Shown here: piece by piece, positions 16,740-28,157 of the stretch
How positions within the stretch are numbered: position 1 is the stretch's first letter
How the letters are laid out: each line of letters begins with the position of its first letter
DNA from: Pseudomonas sp. ZH-FAD
GTDB taxonomy: Bacteria > Pseudomonadota > Gammaproteobacteria > Pseudomonadales > Pseudomonadaceae
Length of the DNA stretch: 64,000 bases
Direction of reading: 5' to 3'
Assembly: GCF_002803095.1 (NCBI RefSeq)
Contig: NZ_PGLR01000004.1
Location: forward strand, 1-64,000
Made by a program: the position numbers and the translations under genes
The notes under the pieces: model-generated
Seen by the model: only the letters and a program-made list of their open reading frames with translations
Told to the model about the DNA's origin: nothing
Database searches by the model: none

Positions 16740-17258
16740 TCAGTAGGAGGGGTTGTCACCGATCATGATGGTCTGGCCGCCGGTGATGTTCTCTTCCTCG
16801 AACAGACGCCAGTTCTGGCTGCCTTCCTGGCCGAGCAACTCGACGAAGCGGCGACCGCTGACTTCATCGACCATCTGCCCACGGTACTGGCCGTCAGCGG
16901 CCGGCTGCAGGATCACGCGGCGGTCGCGCTCCGGCTGGGTCGGTGAGATCAGGTTGAGCACGATCTGCTGCGGTCTGCTGTTGCCCTCCAACGACAGGGT
17001 GGCGACGCCGGTGGTGTTGTCCAGCACCAGCTCGCCATGCAATTGCAGGCGCTCGGCCAATTTTTCGCGCTCCAGCGACTGGTTGATGCCCTTGCCGACA
17101 TCGTAATAGTCGTCGGAGATCAGCCCTGGCGGATTCTTCGTGGCGATGGTGAGCAGGGTCAGGCCCTGCACTACCGAGTAGCCCAGCAGGAACAGGATGA
17201 ACCAGGGCCAGAACTGCTTGTACCAGGGTTTGACTGGCGATGGGGTTTGCTCGGTCAT
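16740..17258 (-). CDS. ccoH: cbb3 assembly protein CcoH (FixH family)
   Basis: This 172-residue protein has a single membrane anchor at about 16-38 (FWPWFILFLLGYSVVQGLTL). A periplasmic beta-rich domain follows, with the FixH signature ISDDYYDVGKGINQ near 48-61. CcoH binds CcoN and the assembling complex and is needed for stable cbb3. It lies 13 bases after ccoG and eight before ccoI. Confidence 0.93.
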   Translation of the reverse strand: MTEQTPSPVKPWYKQFWPWFILFLLGYSVVQGLTLLTIATKNPPGLISDDYYDVGKGINQSLEREKLAERLQLHGELVLDNTTGVATLSLEGNSRPQQIVLNLISPTQPERDRRVILQPAADGQYRGQMVDEVSGRRFVELLGQEGSQNWRLFEEENITGGQTIMIGDNPSY

Positions 17259-17271
17259 GCGTTTTCCGTTG

Positions 17272-18684
17272 TCAGCGGACGCTTGGGCCGATGAAGCGGC
17301 TGTCGGCGTCGTTCTTGATACTGGGGTCGTCTGCCGATTGTACGTGGAAGACGATGTTGTTGGCGCTCGACGGCAGCTTCTCCGGTGCGATGGACAGCTC
17401 GACCGGGAAGGAATACACCTCGCCAGCCAGGGCCCGCACTTCGCGCTTGCCTTCGTAGACCAGGCCGTCGAGGCCGTCGGCAGTGATCACGTAGGTCATG
17501 TCGCGCTGCGCCTTGTTCATGATCTTCAGGGTGTAGACGTTCTCGATATGGCCGCGCTCGTTCTCACGGAACAGCACGCGGTCCTTGAGTACATCCAGCT
17601 CCACCAATGGGCGATTGGCCACGGCCCAGGCGAACAGGCCGATCATGGCGACCAGCGCGACAGCGTACCCGATCAGGCGCGGGCGCAGCAGGTGGGTCTT
17701 GCGCCCGGACAGGTTGTGTTCAGTGGTGTAGCTGATCAGCCCCTTGGGATAGTTCATCTTGTCCATGATGTCGTCGCAGGCGTCGATGCAGGCGGCGCAG
17801 CCGATGCACTCGATCTGCAGACCATCGCGAATATCGATACCGGTCGGGCAGACCTGCACGCACATCTTGCAATCGATGCAGTCGCCGAGGCCCTGTGCCT
17901 TGTAATCGGCGTCCTTCTTGCGCGGGCCGCGTGATTCGCCACGGCGCGGGTCGTAGGAGACGATCAGGGTGTCCTGGTCGAACATCACGCTCTGGAAGCG
18001 CGCATAGGGGCACATGTAGATGCACACCTGCTCGCGCAGGTAGCCAGCGTTGCCGTAGGTGGCGAGGGTGAAGAAGCCGGTCCAGAAATAGGCCCAGCCG
18101 CTGGCTTCACCGGTGAAGATCTCGATCACCAGTTCGCGAATCGGCGTGAAATAGCCGACGAAGGTGATCGCGGTGAGCAGCGAGACGCCAACCCAGATAC
18201 CGTGCTTGGCCGCCTTGCGCCCGAGTTTCGCGCCGCTCATGGGCTGCTTGTCCAGCTTCATGCGCTGGTTGCGGTCACCCTCGGTGACCTTCTCGGCCCA
18301 CATGAATACCCAGGTGAACACGCTCTGCGGGCAGGTGTAGCCGCACCAGACGCGACCGGCGAACACGGTGATGAAGAACAGGCCGAAGGCGCAGATGATC
18401 AGCAGCCAGGACAGCAGCATGAAGTCCTGCGGCCAGTAAGTGGCGCCGAAGATGTGGAACTTGCGCTCCGGCAGATTCCACCACACGGCCTGGCGACCTT
18501 CCCAGTTCAGCCACACGGTGCCGAAGAACAGCAGGAAGAGCAGGGCGCCGCCAGCGAGTCGCAGATTACGAAACAGGCCAGTGAACGCGCGGGTGTAGAT
18601 CTTCTCGCGGCTGGCGTAGAGATCGACGCTGGCATTCTTGGCAGAAGGAGGGGTGACGTCCTGGACGGGAATCTGTTCGCTCAT
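17272..18684 (-). CDS. ccoG: cbb3 assembly ferredoxin-like cupric reductase CcoG (RdxA/FixG)
   Basis: This 470-residue polytopic membrane protein carries two [4Fe-4S] motifs, CIDCKMCVQVCP and CIGCAACIDACD (around 263-300). A NapH-like CGYTCPQSVF segment precedes them, and a C-terminal periplasmic Ig-like domain follows. CcoG reduces Cu(II) to Cu(I) for delivery to the oxidase. The ATG at 18684 is preferred; one TTG codon upstream is the only in-frame extension. It heads the ccoGHIS unit, which is set apart from ccoP-1 by a strong hairpin. Confidence 0.96.
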   Translation of the reverse strand: MSEQIPVQDVTPPSAKNASVDLYASREKIYTRAFTGLFRNLRLAGGALLFLLFFGTVWLNWEGRQAVWWNLPERKFHIFGATYWPQDFMLLSWLLIICAFGLFFITVFAGRVWCGYTCPQSVFTWVFMWAEKVTEGDRNQRMKLDKQPMSGAKLGRKAAKHGIWVGVSLLTAITFVGYFTPIRELVIEIFTGEASGWAYFWTGFFTLATYGNAGYLREQVCIYMCPYARFQSVMFDQDTLIVSYDPRRGESRGPRKKDADYKAQGLGDCIDCKMCVQVCPTGIDIRDGLQIECIGCAACIDACDDIMDKMNYPKGLISYTTEHNLSGRKTHLLRPRLIGYAVALVAMIGLFAWAVANRPLVELDVLKDRVLFRENERGHIENVYTLKIMNKAQRDMTYVITADGLDGLVYEGKREVRALAGEVYSFPVELSIAPEKLPSSANNIVFHVQSADDPSIKNDADSRFIGPSVR

Positions 18685-18775
18685 CAATGCATACCAAAGC
18701 GGTTGGTTGGCAGCCCGGGCCGATACATGCCGGTCAGGGTCAATTCACGGTAGCTATATGGTACGCCTGAAAGAC

Positions 18776-18813
18776 AACGCCCGGGTGCGACCAGCGGTCG
18801 CGACCCGGGCGTT
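18776..18813 (-). terminator. Strong hairpin between ccoP-1 and ccoG
   Basis: AACGCCCGGGTGCGACC can pair with GGTCGCGACCCGGGCGTT around an AGC loop, a 17-bp stem with one bulged base. On the minus strand it follows the ccoP-1 stop by 31 bases. A run of U is lacking, so termination may be partial, allowing readthrough into ccoGHIS. Confidence 0.7.
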
Positions 18814-18815
18814 CA

Positions 18816-18829
18816 TTGACCCTTGTCAA
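18816..18829. promoter_or_regulatory. ANR-like palindrome upstream of ccoG
   Basis: TTGACCCTTGTCAA has FNR-type half-sites (TTGAC-N4-GTCAA). It lies between ccoP-1 and ccoG, but the hairpin at 18776-18813 sits where the -10 region would be and no -10 hexamer is visible. Activity is therefore doubtful. Confidence 0.4.
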
Positions 18830-18844
18830 AAGAGTCGTCTGTGC

Positions 18845-19840
18845 TTACTGCTCTTGTGCCTTGTGCGACAGGCTGTACACGTAGGCAGCCAGCAGGTGCA
18901 CCTTGTCATTGCCGAGGAATTCTTCCTGGGCCGGCATGTTGCCGTGACGGCCGTAGCGAATGCTCTGCTGCAGTTGCGCGTAGCTGCTGCCGTAGATGAA
19001 CGCTGCCGGGTTGGTCAGGTTGGGCGCGCCCATGGCTGCGGTACCCTTACCGTCTGCACCATGGCAGGCGAAGCAGGTACCGGCGAAGACCTTCTGGCCC
19101 GCTTCGATATCGGCTTCCACGCCTTCCGGCAGCTCACGACCGGCCAGCTCGGTGAGGACGTAGGCGGCAACGTTGCGCACGCCGTCTTCGCCGATGGCTG
19201 GGCCTTGAGCCGGCATCGCACCCTGGCGACCCTTGAGGATGGTGGTCTTGATGGTTTCCGGCTCGCCGCCCCAGCGCCATTCGGTGTCGGTCAGGTTGGG
19301 GAAGCCGTAGCTACCCTTGGCATCGGAACCGTGGCAAACCGAGCAGTTGGAGGCGAACAGGCGGCCACCCATTTTCAGGGCTTGCGGGTCCTGCGCGACT
19401 TCCTCGATCGGCATGGCGGCGTACTTGGCGAACAGCGGGCCGTATTGCTCATCGGCGCGCGCCATTTCCTTTTCCCACTGGTGCACACCGGTCCAGCCGG
19501 AGTGACGCATGGAGCCGTCAGCGATCTGCACGCCAGCAGCGAAAGGCGTTTCTTTTTCGCTGTCGACGTAGTCGTAGCCAGGCAGCAGGCCCTTGAAGTT
19601 ACCCAGGCCTGGGTACAGGGCGAGGTAGCCGAGGGCGAAGATGATGGTGGCGACGAACAGCATGAACCACCACTTCGGCAGCGGGTTGTCATACTCCTCG
19701 ATGCCGTCGAAGCTGTGGCCGACGGTTTCTTCGGTGGTTTCCTGGCGCTGGCCCTTGCGGGTGCCGAAGATCAGCCAGGTCAGGGCGAAGATGGTGCCCA
19801 GAGACAGAATGGTTACGTACCAACTCCAGAACGTGGTCAT
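18845..19840 (-). CDS. ccoP1: cbb3 oxidase di-haem cytochrome c subunit, CcoP-1
   Basis: This 331-residue membrane-anchored cytochrome has an N-terminal helix ([23 protein letters not shown]), the conserved [18 protein letters not shown] segment and a second helix. Two haem-binding motifs follow, CSVCH (around 169) and CFACH (around 254). It passes electrons towards CcoO and CcoN. Compared with CcoP-2 in this window it has about 23 extra residues near 90-112, in the linker after LLPGY. Its start overlaps the ccoQ-1 stop by four bases. Confidence 0.97.
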   Translation of the reverse strand: MTTFWSWYVTILSLGTIFALTWLIFGTRKGQRQETTEETVGHSFDGIEEYDNPLPKWWFMLFVATIIFALGYLALYPGLGNFKGLLPGYDYVDSEKETPFAAGVQIADGSMRHSGWTGVHQWEKEMARADEQYGPLFAKYAAMPIEEVAQDPQALKMGGRLFASNCSVCHGSDAKGSYGFPNLTDTEWRWGGEPETIKTTILKGRQGAMPAQGPAIGEDGVRNVAAYVLTELAGRELPEGVEADIEAGQKVFAGTCFACHGADGKGTAAMGAPNLTNPAAFIYGSSYAQLQQSIRYGRHGNMPAQEEFLGNDKVHLLAAYVYSLSHKAQEQ

Positions 19841-20025
19841 TGGTTATTGCTCCTGGAAGAGTCTTGATCGCGCTTGGACTCGGGCTTGGGATCGTCGGCG
19901 AAGGGCAGGTTGGCTGCTTCGTCGAAGCTCGACTTGCGTTTGCTGCTGTAGGCCCAGAGCACCACGCCGATGAAGGCGATGAAGACCACCGCCGTACCGA
20001 TGCCGCGAATCATCCCGATGTCCAT
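19837..20025 (-). CDS. ccoQ1: cbb3 oxidase small subunit CcoQ-1
   Basis: This 62-residue protein has one membrane helix ([19 protein letters not shown]) followed by the basic [20 protein letters not shown] typical of CcoQ. It stabilises the CcoNOP complex. It overlaps ccoP-1 by four bases and starts six bases after ccoO-1. Confidence 0.93.
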   Translation of the reverse strand: MDIGMIRGIGTAVVFIAFIGVVLWAYSSKRKSSFDEAANLPFADDPKPESKRDQDSSRSNNQ

Positions 20026-20031
20026 AGCGTC

Positions 20032-20639
20032 TTACCGTTTGTTCTTGATGGAAGTGCCGAGAACCTGCAGGTACGCGATCAGCGCGTCCATCTCGGTATT
20101 GCCTTTCACAGCATCACGAGCACCGGCGATATCTTCGTCGGTGTAGGGAATGCCGAAGCCGCGCATGACTTCCATCTTCTTGGCGGTGTCGCGACCGTCG
20201 AGCTTGTTCTCCACCAGCCAGGGGTAAGCGGGCATCTTCGACTCAGGCACGACGTTGCGTGGGTTGTACAGGTGGGCGCGATGCCACTCGTCCGAGTAAC
20301 GACCGCCGACGCGGGCCAGGTCCGGGCCGGTACGCTTGGAGCCCCACAGGAAGGGGTGATCCCAGACGCTTTCGCCGGCGACGGAGTAGTGGCCGTAACG
20401 CTCGGTTTCGGCGCGGAACGGACGGATCATCTGCGAGTGGCAGCCGACGCAGCCTTCACGGATGTAGATGTCGCGACCTTCCAGTTGCATCGCGGTGTAG
20501 GGCTTGAGGCCTTCCACCGGCTCGTTGGTGACGTCCTGGAAGAACAGCGGGACGATCTGGGTCAGGCCACCGATGCTGACGGCAATCACCATCAGCAGCG
20601 CCATCAGGCCGATATTCTTCTCGATGATTTCGTGTTTCA

Positions 20640-20640
<1 letters not shown>
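20032..20640 (-). CDS. ccoO1: cbb3 oxidase mono-haem cytochrome c subunit, CcoO-1
   Basis: This 202-residue subunit has an N-terminal membrane anchor and one haem motif CVGCHSQ (around 69-75). The axial methionine side lies towards ESKMPAYPW. It transfers electrons from CcoP to CcoN. The ATG shares one base with the ccoN-1 stop (20640), so the two are translationally coupled. The DNA is very similar to ccoO-2, including a stretch of about 65 identical bases. Confidence 0.97.
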
Positions 20641-22389
<1,749 letters not shown>

Positions 22390-22414
22390 CCGGCGACCGT
22401 GATTCGGTCGCCGG
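22390..22414 (-). terminator. Hairpin after ccoP-2
   Basis: CCGGCGACCG and CGGTCGCCGG pair over 10 bp around a five-base loop, 13 bases past the ccoP-2 stop. There is no clear U-run. It separates the two cco operons and probably limits readthrough. Confidence 0.75.
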
Positions 22415-22427
22415 TAAAGCAGGGGGG

Positions 22428-23354
22428 TTACTTGTTTTCGCCCTGGCTCAGCTTGAGCACGTAGGCGGCCAGCAGGTGAGCCTTGTCGTTACCAAGGAAG
22501 TCACCCTGCGCCGGCATGTTGCCGCTGCGACCATAGCGAATGGTCTGCTGCAGTTGGGCGAAGCTGCTGCCATAGATAAAGGCGCTGGGCTGGGTCAGGT
22601 CCGGCGCGCCCATTACTGCCATGCCGGTGCCGGCAGGGGTATGGCAGGCGGAGCAGAGGGTGGCGAAGATCTGCTTGCCGGCGGCGACATCGGCCTGCGC
22701 ATCTTCCGGAAGGTCGCGACCGCCCAGTTCGGTGAGGACGTAGGCAGCGACGTTACGCACACCATCTTCGCCGATCATCGGGCCTTGTGCAGGCATCACA
22801 CCGACGCGGCCATGCATGATGGAGGTCTTGATGGTCTCCGGCTCGCCACCCCAGCGCCAGCTGTTGTCCGTCAGGTTGGGGAAGCCGTAGCTGCCCTTGG
22901 CGTCGGAGCCATGGCAGACCGAGCAGTTTGAGGCGAACAGGCGTCCGCCCATCTTCAGCGCGCGTTCGTCCTTGGCCACTTCCTCGATCGGCATGGCGGC
23001 GTATTTGGCGAAAATCGGGCCGTACAGCTCATCGGCACGGTCCATCTCGCGCTGCCACTGGTTGACCTGGGTCCAGCCATTCTCGTAGCCCGGCAGCAGG
23101 CCCTTGAAGTTGCCCAGGCCCGGGTAGAGCAGCAGGTAGCCAACAGAAAACACCAGGGTGCCGAGGAACAGCATGAACCACCACTTGGGCAGTGGATTGT
23201 CATATTCCTCGATGCCATCGAAGGCGTGGCCCATGGTCTGCTCGGTCGGGTTCTTGTGCACTTCGCTCTTGCGGGTGGCGAAGATCAGCCAGAACAGCGC
23301 GACCAGCGAACCGACGGTCAGCAGGGTGATGTACCAGCTCCAGAAGGTGGTCAT
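22428..23354 (-). CDS. ccoP2: cbb3 oxidase di-haem cytochrome c subunit, CcoP-2
   Basis: This 308-residue paralogue of CcoP-1 has the same layout: membrane helix, [15 protein letters not shown], second helix, then haem motifs CSVCH and CSACH. The linker after LLPGY is short (ENGW), which accounts for most of the length difference. The start overlaps the end of ccoQ-2 by four bases. It belongs to the upstream operon, the one with the ANR box. Confidence 0.97.
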   Translation of the reverse strand: MTTFWSWYITLLTVGSLVALFWLIFATRKSEVHKNPTEQTMGHAFDGIEEYDNPLPKWWFMLFLGTLVFSVGYLLLYPGLGNFKGLLPGYENGWTQVNQWQREMDRADELYGPIFAKYAAMPIEEVAKDERALKMGGRLFASNCSVCHGSDAKGSYGFPNLTDNSWRWGGEPETIKTSIMHGRVGVMPAQGPMIGEDGVRNVAAYVLTELGGRDLPEDAQADVAAGKQIFATLCSACHTPAGTGMAVMGAPDLTQPSAFIYGSSFAQLQQTIRYGRSGNMPAQGDFLGNDKAHLLAAYVLKLSQGENK

Positions 23355-23530
23355 GCTTGGGTCCTCGAAACGGCGGGCTTGGGCTCATCGGCGAACGGCA
23401 GGTTGGCCGCTTCGGCGAAGGCATCGCGGCGTTTGCCGCTGTAGGCCCAGAGGGTGACGGCGGTGAAGGCGATCAAAACCAGCGCAGTGCCTAGGCCGCG
23501 CAGGGTGCCGATATCGATAAGCTCGAACAT
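23351..23530 (-). CDS. ccoQ2: cbb3 oxidase small subunit CcoQ-2
   Basis: This 59-residue subunit has a single helix ([19 protein letters not shown]) followed by [20 protein letters not shown], matching CcoQ-1. The ATG at 23530 follows GAGGTGAGTGCC, a good ribosome-binding context, five bases after ccoO-2. It overlaps ccoP-2 by four bases. Confidence 0.9.
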   Translation of the reverse strand: MFELIDIGTLRGLGTALVLIAFTAVTLWAYSGKRRDAFAEAANLPFADEPKPAVSRTQA

Positions 23531-23535
23531 GGCAC

Positions 23536-24143
23536 TCACCTCTTGTTCTTCACGGCGGTGCCAAGCACCTGCAGGTAGGCGACCAGAGCATCCATCTCGC
23601 TCTTGCCCTTGACCGCGTCGCTGGCCCCGGCGATGTCTTCTTCGCTGTAGGGCACGCCGAGGGTGCGCAGGGCGCTCATCTTCTTGGCGGTGTCCTTGCC
23701 ATCGAGGCTCTGCTCCACCAGCCAGGGGTAGGCGGGCATGATCGACTCCGGCACGACGTTGCGCGGGTTGTACAGGTGGGCGCGATGCCACTCGTCCGAG
23801 TAGCGGCCGCCGACGCGAGCCAGGTCCGGGCCGGTACGCTTGGAGCCCCACAGGAACGGGTGATCCCAGACGCTTTCACCAGCGACGGAGTAGTGGCCAT
23901 AGCGTTCGGTTTCGGCGCGGAACGGTCTGATCATCTGCGAGTGGCAGCCGACGCAGCCTTCACGGATGTAGATGTCGCGACCTTCCAGTTGCAGCGCGGT
24001 GTAGGGCTTGAGGCCATCGACCGGTTCGTTGGTGACGTCCTGGAAGAACAGCGGGACGATCTGCGTCAGGCCGCCGATGCTGACCGCCAGGATCATCACC
24101 AGGGCCATCAGGCCGATGTTCTTCTCGAGAATCTCGTGTTTCA

Positions 24144-24144
<1 letters not shown>
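23536..24144 (-). CDS. ccoO2: cbb3 oxidase mono-haem cytochrome c subunit, CcoO-2
   Basis: This 202-residue subunit is nearly identical to CcoO-1 through [20 protein letters not shown] and the following 60 residues. It diverges mainly in the last 50. The ATG at 24144 shares a base with the ccoN-2 stop. Role as for CcoO-1, within the second cbb3 isoform. Confidence 0.97.
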
Positions 24145-25583
<1,439 letters not shown>

Positions 25584-25684
25584 GTCTGGGTTTCCATCCA
25601 CGGTTATGGCAGAGCGGCCGATAACCGTGGTGGACGCAGGCATGAGCAAGCCACGGACACCACGGATATCGACGCGAGGCAAGC

Positions 25685-26380
25685 ATGAGCAAAGGGCCAT
25701 CTGGGTTTATTGACGCCGGTCAATGTGAGCAGGGACTACCCTGGTTGTGGGACGAACCGCCGCAGGCCGCGTGGGGTACCTTGATCCTCGCCCATGGCGC
25801 TGGTGCGCCAATGGACAGCCCGTTCATGCAGACCATGGCTCAGGGTCTGGCGGCCTGCGGCGTGCGCGTGGTGCGCTTCGAGTTCGCTTATATGGCGCAG
25901 CGGCGGGCGGACGGGCGCAAGCGCCCGCCCAATCCGCAGGCGCAACTGCTGCAGCAATGGCGCGAGGTATATGCCCAGGTACGCCAACGGGTCGCTGGGC
26001 CTGTGGCCATCGGTGGCAAGTCCATGGGCGGGCGCATGGCCAGTCTGCTGGCGGACGAGTTCGGCGCCTCAGCGCTCGTTTGTCTCGGCTATCCCTTCTA
26101 TGCCGCCGGTAAGCCGGAAAAACCGCGAGTGGCCCATCTCGCCGAGCTGCGTACGCCGACGCTGATCATTCAGGGGGAGCGCGATGCATTGGGCAATAGG
26201 GAAACCGTTGCGGGTTACGAGCTTTCAGCGGCTATCGAGTTGCACTGGCTGCAGGCTGCCGATCATGACTTAAAGCCATTGAAGGCATCCGGCTTCAGCC
26301 ATCAGCAGCATCTCCAGGCGGCAGTCGGGGTGATCGCGACTTATCTTGGTACGGGCCGAGGAGGAGCTTCGTCCGCTTGA
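25685..26380 (+). CDS. Alpha/beta-hydrolase of the KANL3/Tex30-like family
   Basis: This 231-residue alpha/beta-fold protein has the strand-turn [16 protein letters not shown] and the nucleophile elbow GGKSMGGRM (Ser near 118). A likely acid Asp sits in QGERDALG, with a His in ADHDLKPLK. The family is known from sequence, with little biochemistry. GCGAGG precedes the ATG. It is divergent from ccoN-2, and the cco-2 ANR box lies inside its codons 9-13, so the two promoters overlap. The substrate is unknown. Confidence 0.85.
   Translation: MSKGPSGFIDAGQCEQGLPWLWDEPPQAAWGTLILAHGAGAPMDSPFMQTMAQGLAACGVRVVRFEFAYMAQRRADGRKRPPNPQAQLLQQWREVYAQVRQRVAGPVAIGGKSMGGRMASLLADEFGASALVCLGYPFYAAGKPEKPRVAHLAELRTPTLIIQGERDALGNRETVAGYELSAAIELHWLQAADHDLKPLKASGFSHQQHLQAAVGVIATYLGTGRGGASSA
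25710..25723 (-). promoter_or_regulatory. ANR/FNR box for ccoN-2, inside the divergent hydrolase gene
   Basis: TTGACGCCGGTCAA is a perfect dyad with FNR-type half-sites (TTGAC-N4-GTCAA). A class II geometry would place the cco-2 transcription start near 25675, giving a leader of about 92 bases. The -10 region is poor (CATGCT), so the exact start is uncertain. Confidence 0.7.
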
Positions 26381-26395
26381 CCGCAGCGTCTCTTG

Positions 26396-26417
26396 ATCCG
26401 GATTTCATCCGGGTTAC
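26396..26417. repeat. Half copy of the GTAGCCCGGAT repeat
   Basis: ATCCGGATTTCATCCGGGTTAC matches one arm of the repeat at 50972-51033, with one change in the terminal GGGCTAC. The partner arm is missing, so this is a solitary or degenerate unit downstream of the hydrolase gene. Apart from this and the regulatory sites below, 26381-26745 contains no gene. Confidence 0.7.
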
Positions 26418-26626
26418 GCACGTTCATTCCGACACTTGTTCGTCGTGTCGTCGCTGCAAAAGCGGTTGCGCTTGACCGGTCGGTCACGCAATGTGACAGC
26501 TAAGTGTCCGGGATCACTGCCGGGCGGGGGCTGCAGGCTTTTTGCCTTCACCGCGCACTGCGACGGCCAGTGAGTTTTGGCTGTGCCACGCAATGGGGCG
26601 GCGTCTCATGACAGAAACATTGCGTC

Positions 26627-26641
26627 GCACTATTTTGGTGC
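26627..26641. promoter_or_regulatory. NtrC-type binding site
   Basis: GCACTATTTTGGTGC matches the GCACYA-N3-TGGTGC core of NtrC enhancer sites at every specified position. It lies about 85 bases upstream of the transcription start predicted from the sigma-54 promoter at 26694-26709, a normal enhancer distance. An overlapping imperfect inverted repeat (26583-26595 with 26618-26630) may add a second site. Confidence 0.8.
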
Positions 26642-26693
26642 TTTTTGTTTGGGTGTTGTTGGTATCTGTTTGAAATTAAAGGATTAATTTCGC

Positions 26694-26709
26694 TGGCTCG
26701 GGCCTTGCA
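26694..26709 (+). promoter_or_regulatory. Sigma-54 promoter of the ATP-grasp operon
   Basis: TGGCTCGGGCCTTGCA matches TGGCACG-N4-TTGCA with one mismatch. The invariant GG and GC are ten bases apart (26695-26696 and 26707-26708). Transcription should start near 26719, about 27 bases before the ATG at 26746. The upstream NtrC site makes nitrogen control the simplest reading. Confidence 0.82.
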
Positions 26710-26745
26710 GAGGATGCTGCAAGTCCGGGTGACAAGGAGTACGGC

Positions 26746-28155
26746 ATGGCCCGCACCTTTTATGACGAGATGTACGACGCGAGCGGCGCTGTCCGCCCGC
26801 ACTACTGTGAATTTGCCCGCTGGTTGGCAGAAACGCCGGACGATCTGCTGGCCCAGCGCCGACGAGAAGCCGACCTTCTGTTCCACCGTGCCGGTATCAC
26901 CTTCACCCTCTATGGGGATGATCAGGGCACTGAGCGCCTGATCCCCTTCGACATCATCCCCCGCTCCATCCCTGCCAGCGAATGGCGCGTCGTCGAACGC
27001 GGCTGTATCCAGCGCGTACAAGCGCTCAACCTGTTCCTCGCCGATCTTTACCATGACCAGCGCATCATCAAGGCGGGGATCATCCCGGCCGAGCAGGTGC
27101 TGGCCAACGAGGGCTACCAGATGGCCATGCAGGGCCTCGACCTGCACCGCGACATCTACGCGCACATCGCCGGGGTCGACCTGGTACGTGACGGCGACGG
27201 CAGCTACTACGTACTGGAAGACAACCTGCGCACCCCCAGCGGCGTGAGCTACATGCTCGAAGACCGCAAGATGATGATGCGCCTGTTCCCCGAGCTGTTC
27301 GCCGCTCAGCGCGTGGCGCCGGTGGACCACTACCCGAACCTGCTGCTCGATGCGTTGAAGAGTTCCAGCCCGCTGGACAACCCCACGGTGGTGGTGCTGA
27401 CGCCGGGCCGCTTCAACAGCGCCTACTTCGAACACGCCTTCCTCGCCCGCGAGATGGGCGTGGAGCTGGTGGAAGGTGCCGACCTGTTCGTGCGTGACGA
27501 CAAGGTTTACATGCGCACCACCGCTGGTGCGCGGCAGGTGGACGTGATCTATCGCCGCCTCGATGACGCCTTCCTCGATCCACTGGCTTTCAATCCCGAT
27601 TCGATGCTCGGCGTCGCGGGGCTGCTGTCAGCCTATCGCTCACGCAACGTGGTGCTGGCCAACGCCATCGGCACCGGGGTGGCCGACGACAAGTCGGTCT
27701 ACCCCTTCGTCGGCGACATGATCCGCTTCTATCTGGACGAGGAGCCGATCCTCAAGAACGTACCCACCTGGCAGTGTCGCAAGCCGGAGGAGCTGTCCCA
27801 CGTGCTGGCCAACCTGTCCGAACTGGTGGTCAAGGAGACTCAAGGCTCGGGCGGCTACGGCATGCTGGTCGGCCCGGCGGCGAGCAAGGCCGAGATCGAG
27901 AACTTCCGCGCGCGGTTGATGGCCAAACCGGAGGCCTATATCGCCCAGCCGACGCTGTGCCTGTCCACCTGTCCGACCTTCGTCGAACGCGGCATCGCCC
28001 CGCGCCATATCGACCTGCGCCCGTTCGTCCTGACCGGTCGCGAAACCCGCCTGGTGCCTGGCGGCCTCACGCGCGTGGCACTGCGCGAAGGCTCGCTGGT
28101 GGTCAACTCGTCGCAAGGCGGTGGTACCAAGGACACCTGGGTGGTGGAGGACTGA
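26746..28155 (+). CDS. Circularly permuted ATP-grasp protein (DUF404/407 type)
   Basis: This 469-residue protein has the family's conserved RPHYCEFARWL near the N-terminus and RPSGVSYML-like NLRTPSGVSYML around 165. Further on are PGRFNSAYFEH, the KETQGSGGYGM loop near 365, and the C-terminal RVALREGSLVVNSSQGGGTKDTWV. Circularly permuted ATP-grasp enzymes are predicted to form amide bonds through acyl phosphates. This subgroup occurs with alpha-E and transglutaminase proteins, and the product is not established to my knowledge. AAGGAG precedes the ATG. It is the first gene of a three-gene operon under a sigma-54 promoter. Confidence 0.92.
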   Translation: MARTFYDEMYDASGAVRPHYCEFARWLAETPDDLLAQRRREADLLFHRAGITFTLYGDDQGTERLIPFDIIPRSIPASEWRVVERGCIQRVQALNLFLADLYHDQRIIKAGIIPAEQVLANEGYQMAMQGLDLHRDIYAHIAGVDLVRDGDGSYYVLEDNLRTPSGVSYMLEDRKMMMRLFPELFAAQRVAPVDHYPNLLLDALKSSSPLDNPTVVVLTPGRFNSAYFEHAFLAREMGVELVEGADLFVRDDKVYMRTTAGARQVDVIYRRLDDAFLDPLAFNPDSMLGVAGLLSAYRSRNVVLANAIGTGVADDKSVYPFVGDMIRFYLDEEPILKNVPTWQCRKPEELSHVLANLSELVVKETQGSGGYGMLVGPAASKAEIENFRARLMAKPEAYIAQPTLCLSTCPTFVERGIAPRHIDLRPFVLTGRETRLVPGGLTRVALREGSLVVNSSQGGGTKDTWVVED

Positions 28156-28157
28156 GT

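Noticed and set aside
18816..18829. Counting the ccoG-proximal palindrome as a firm ANR-activated promoter.
   Set aside because: A strong hairpin occupies the -10 position and no -10 hexamer is seen. Kept only as a low-confidence site.
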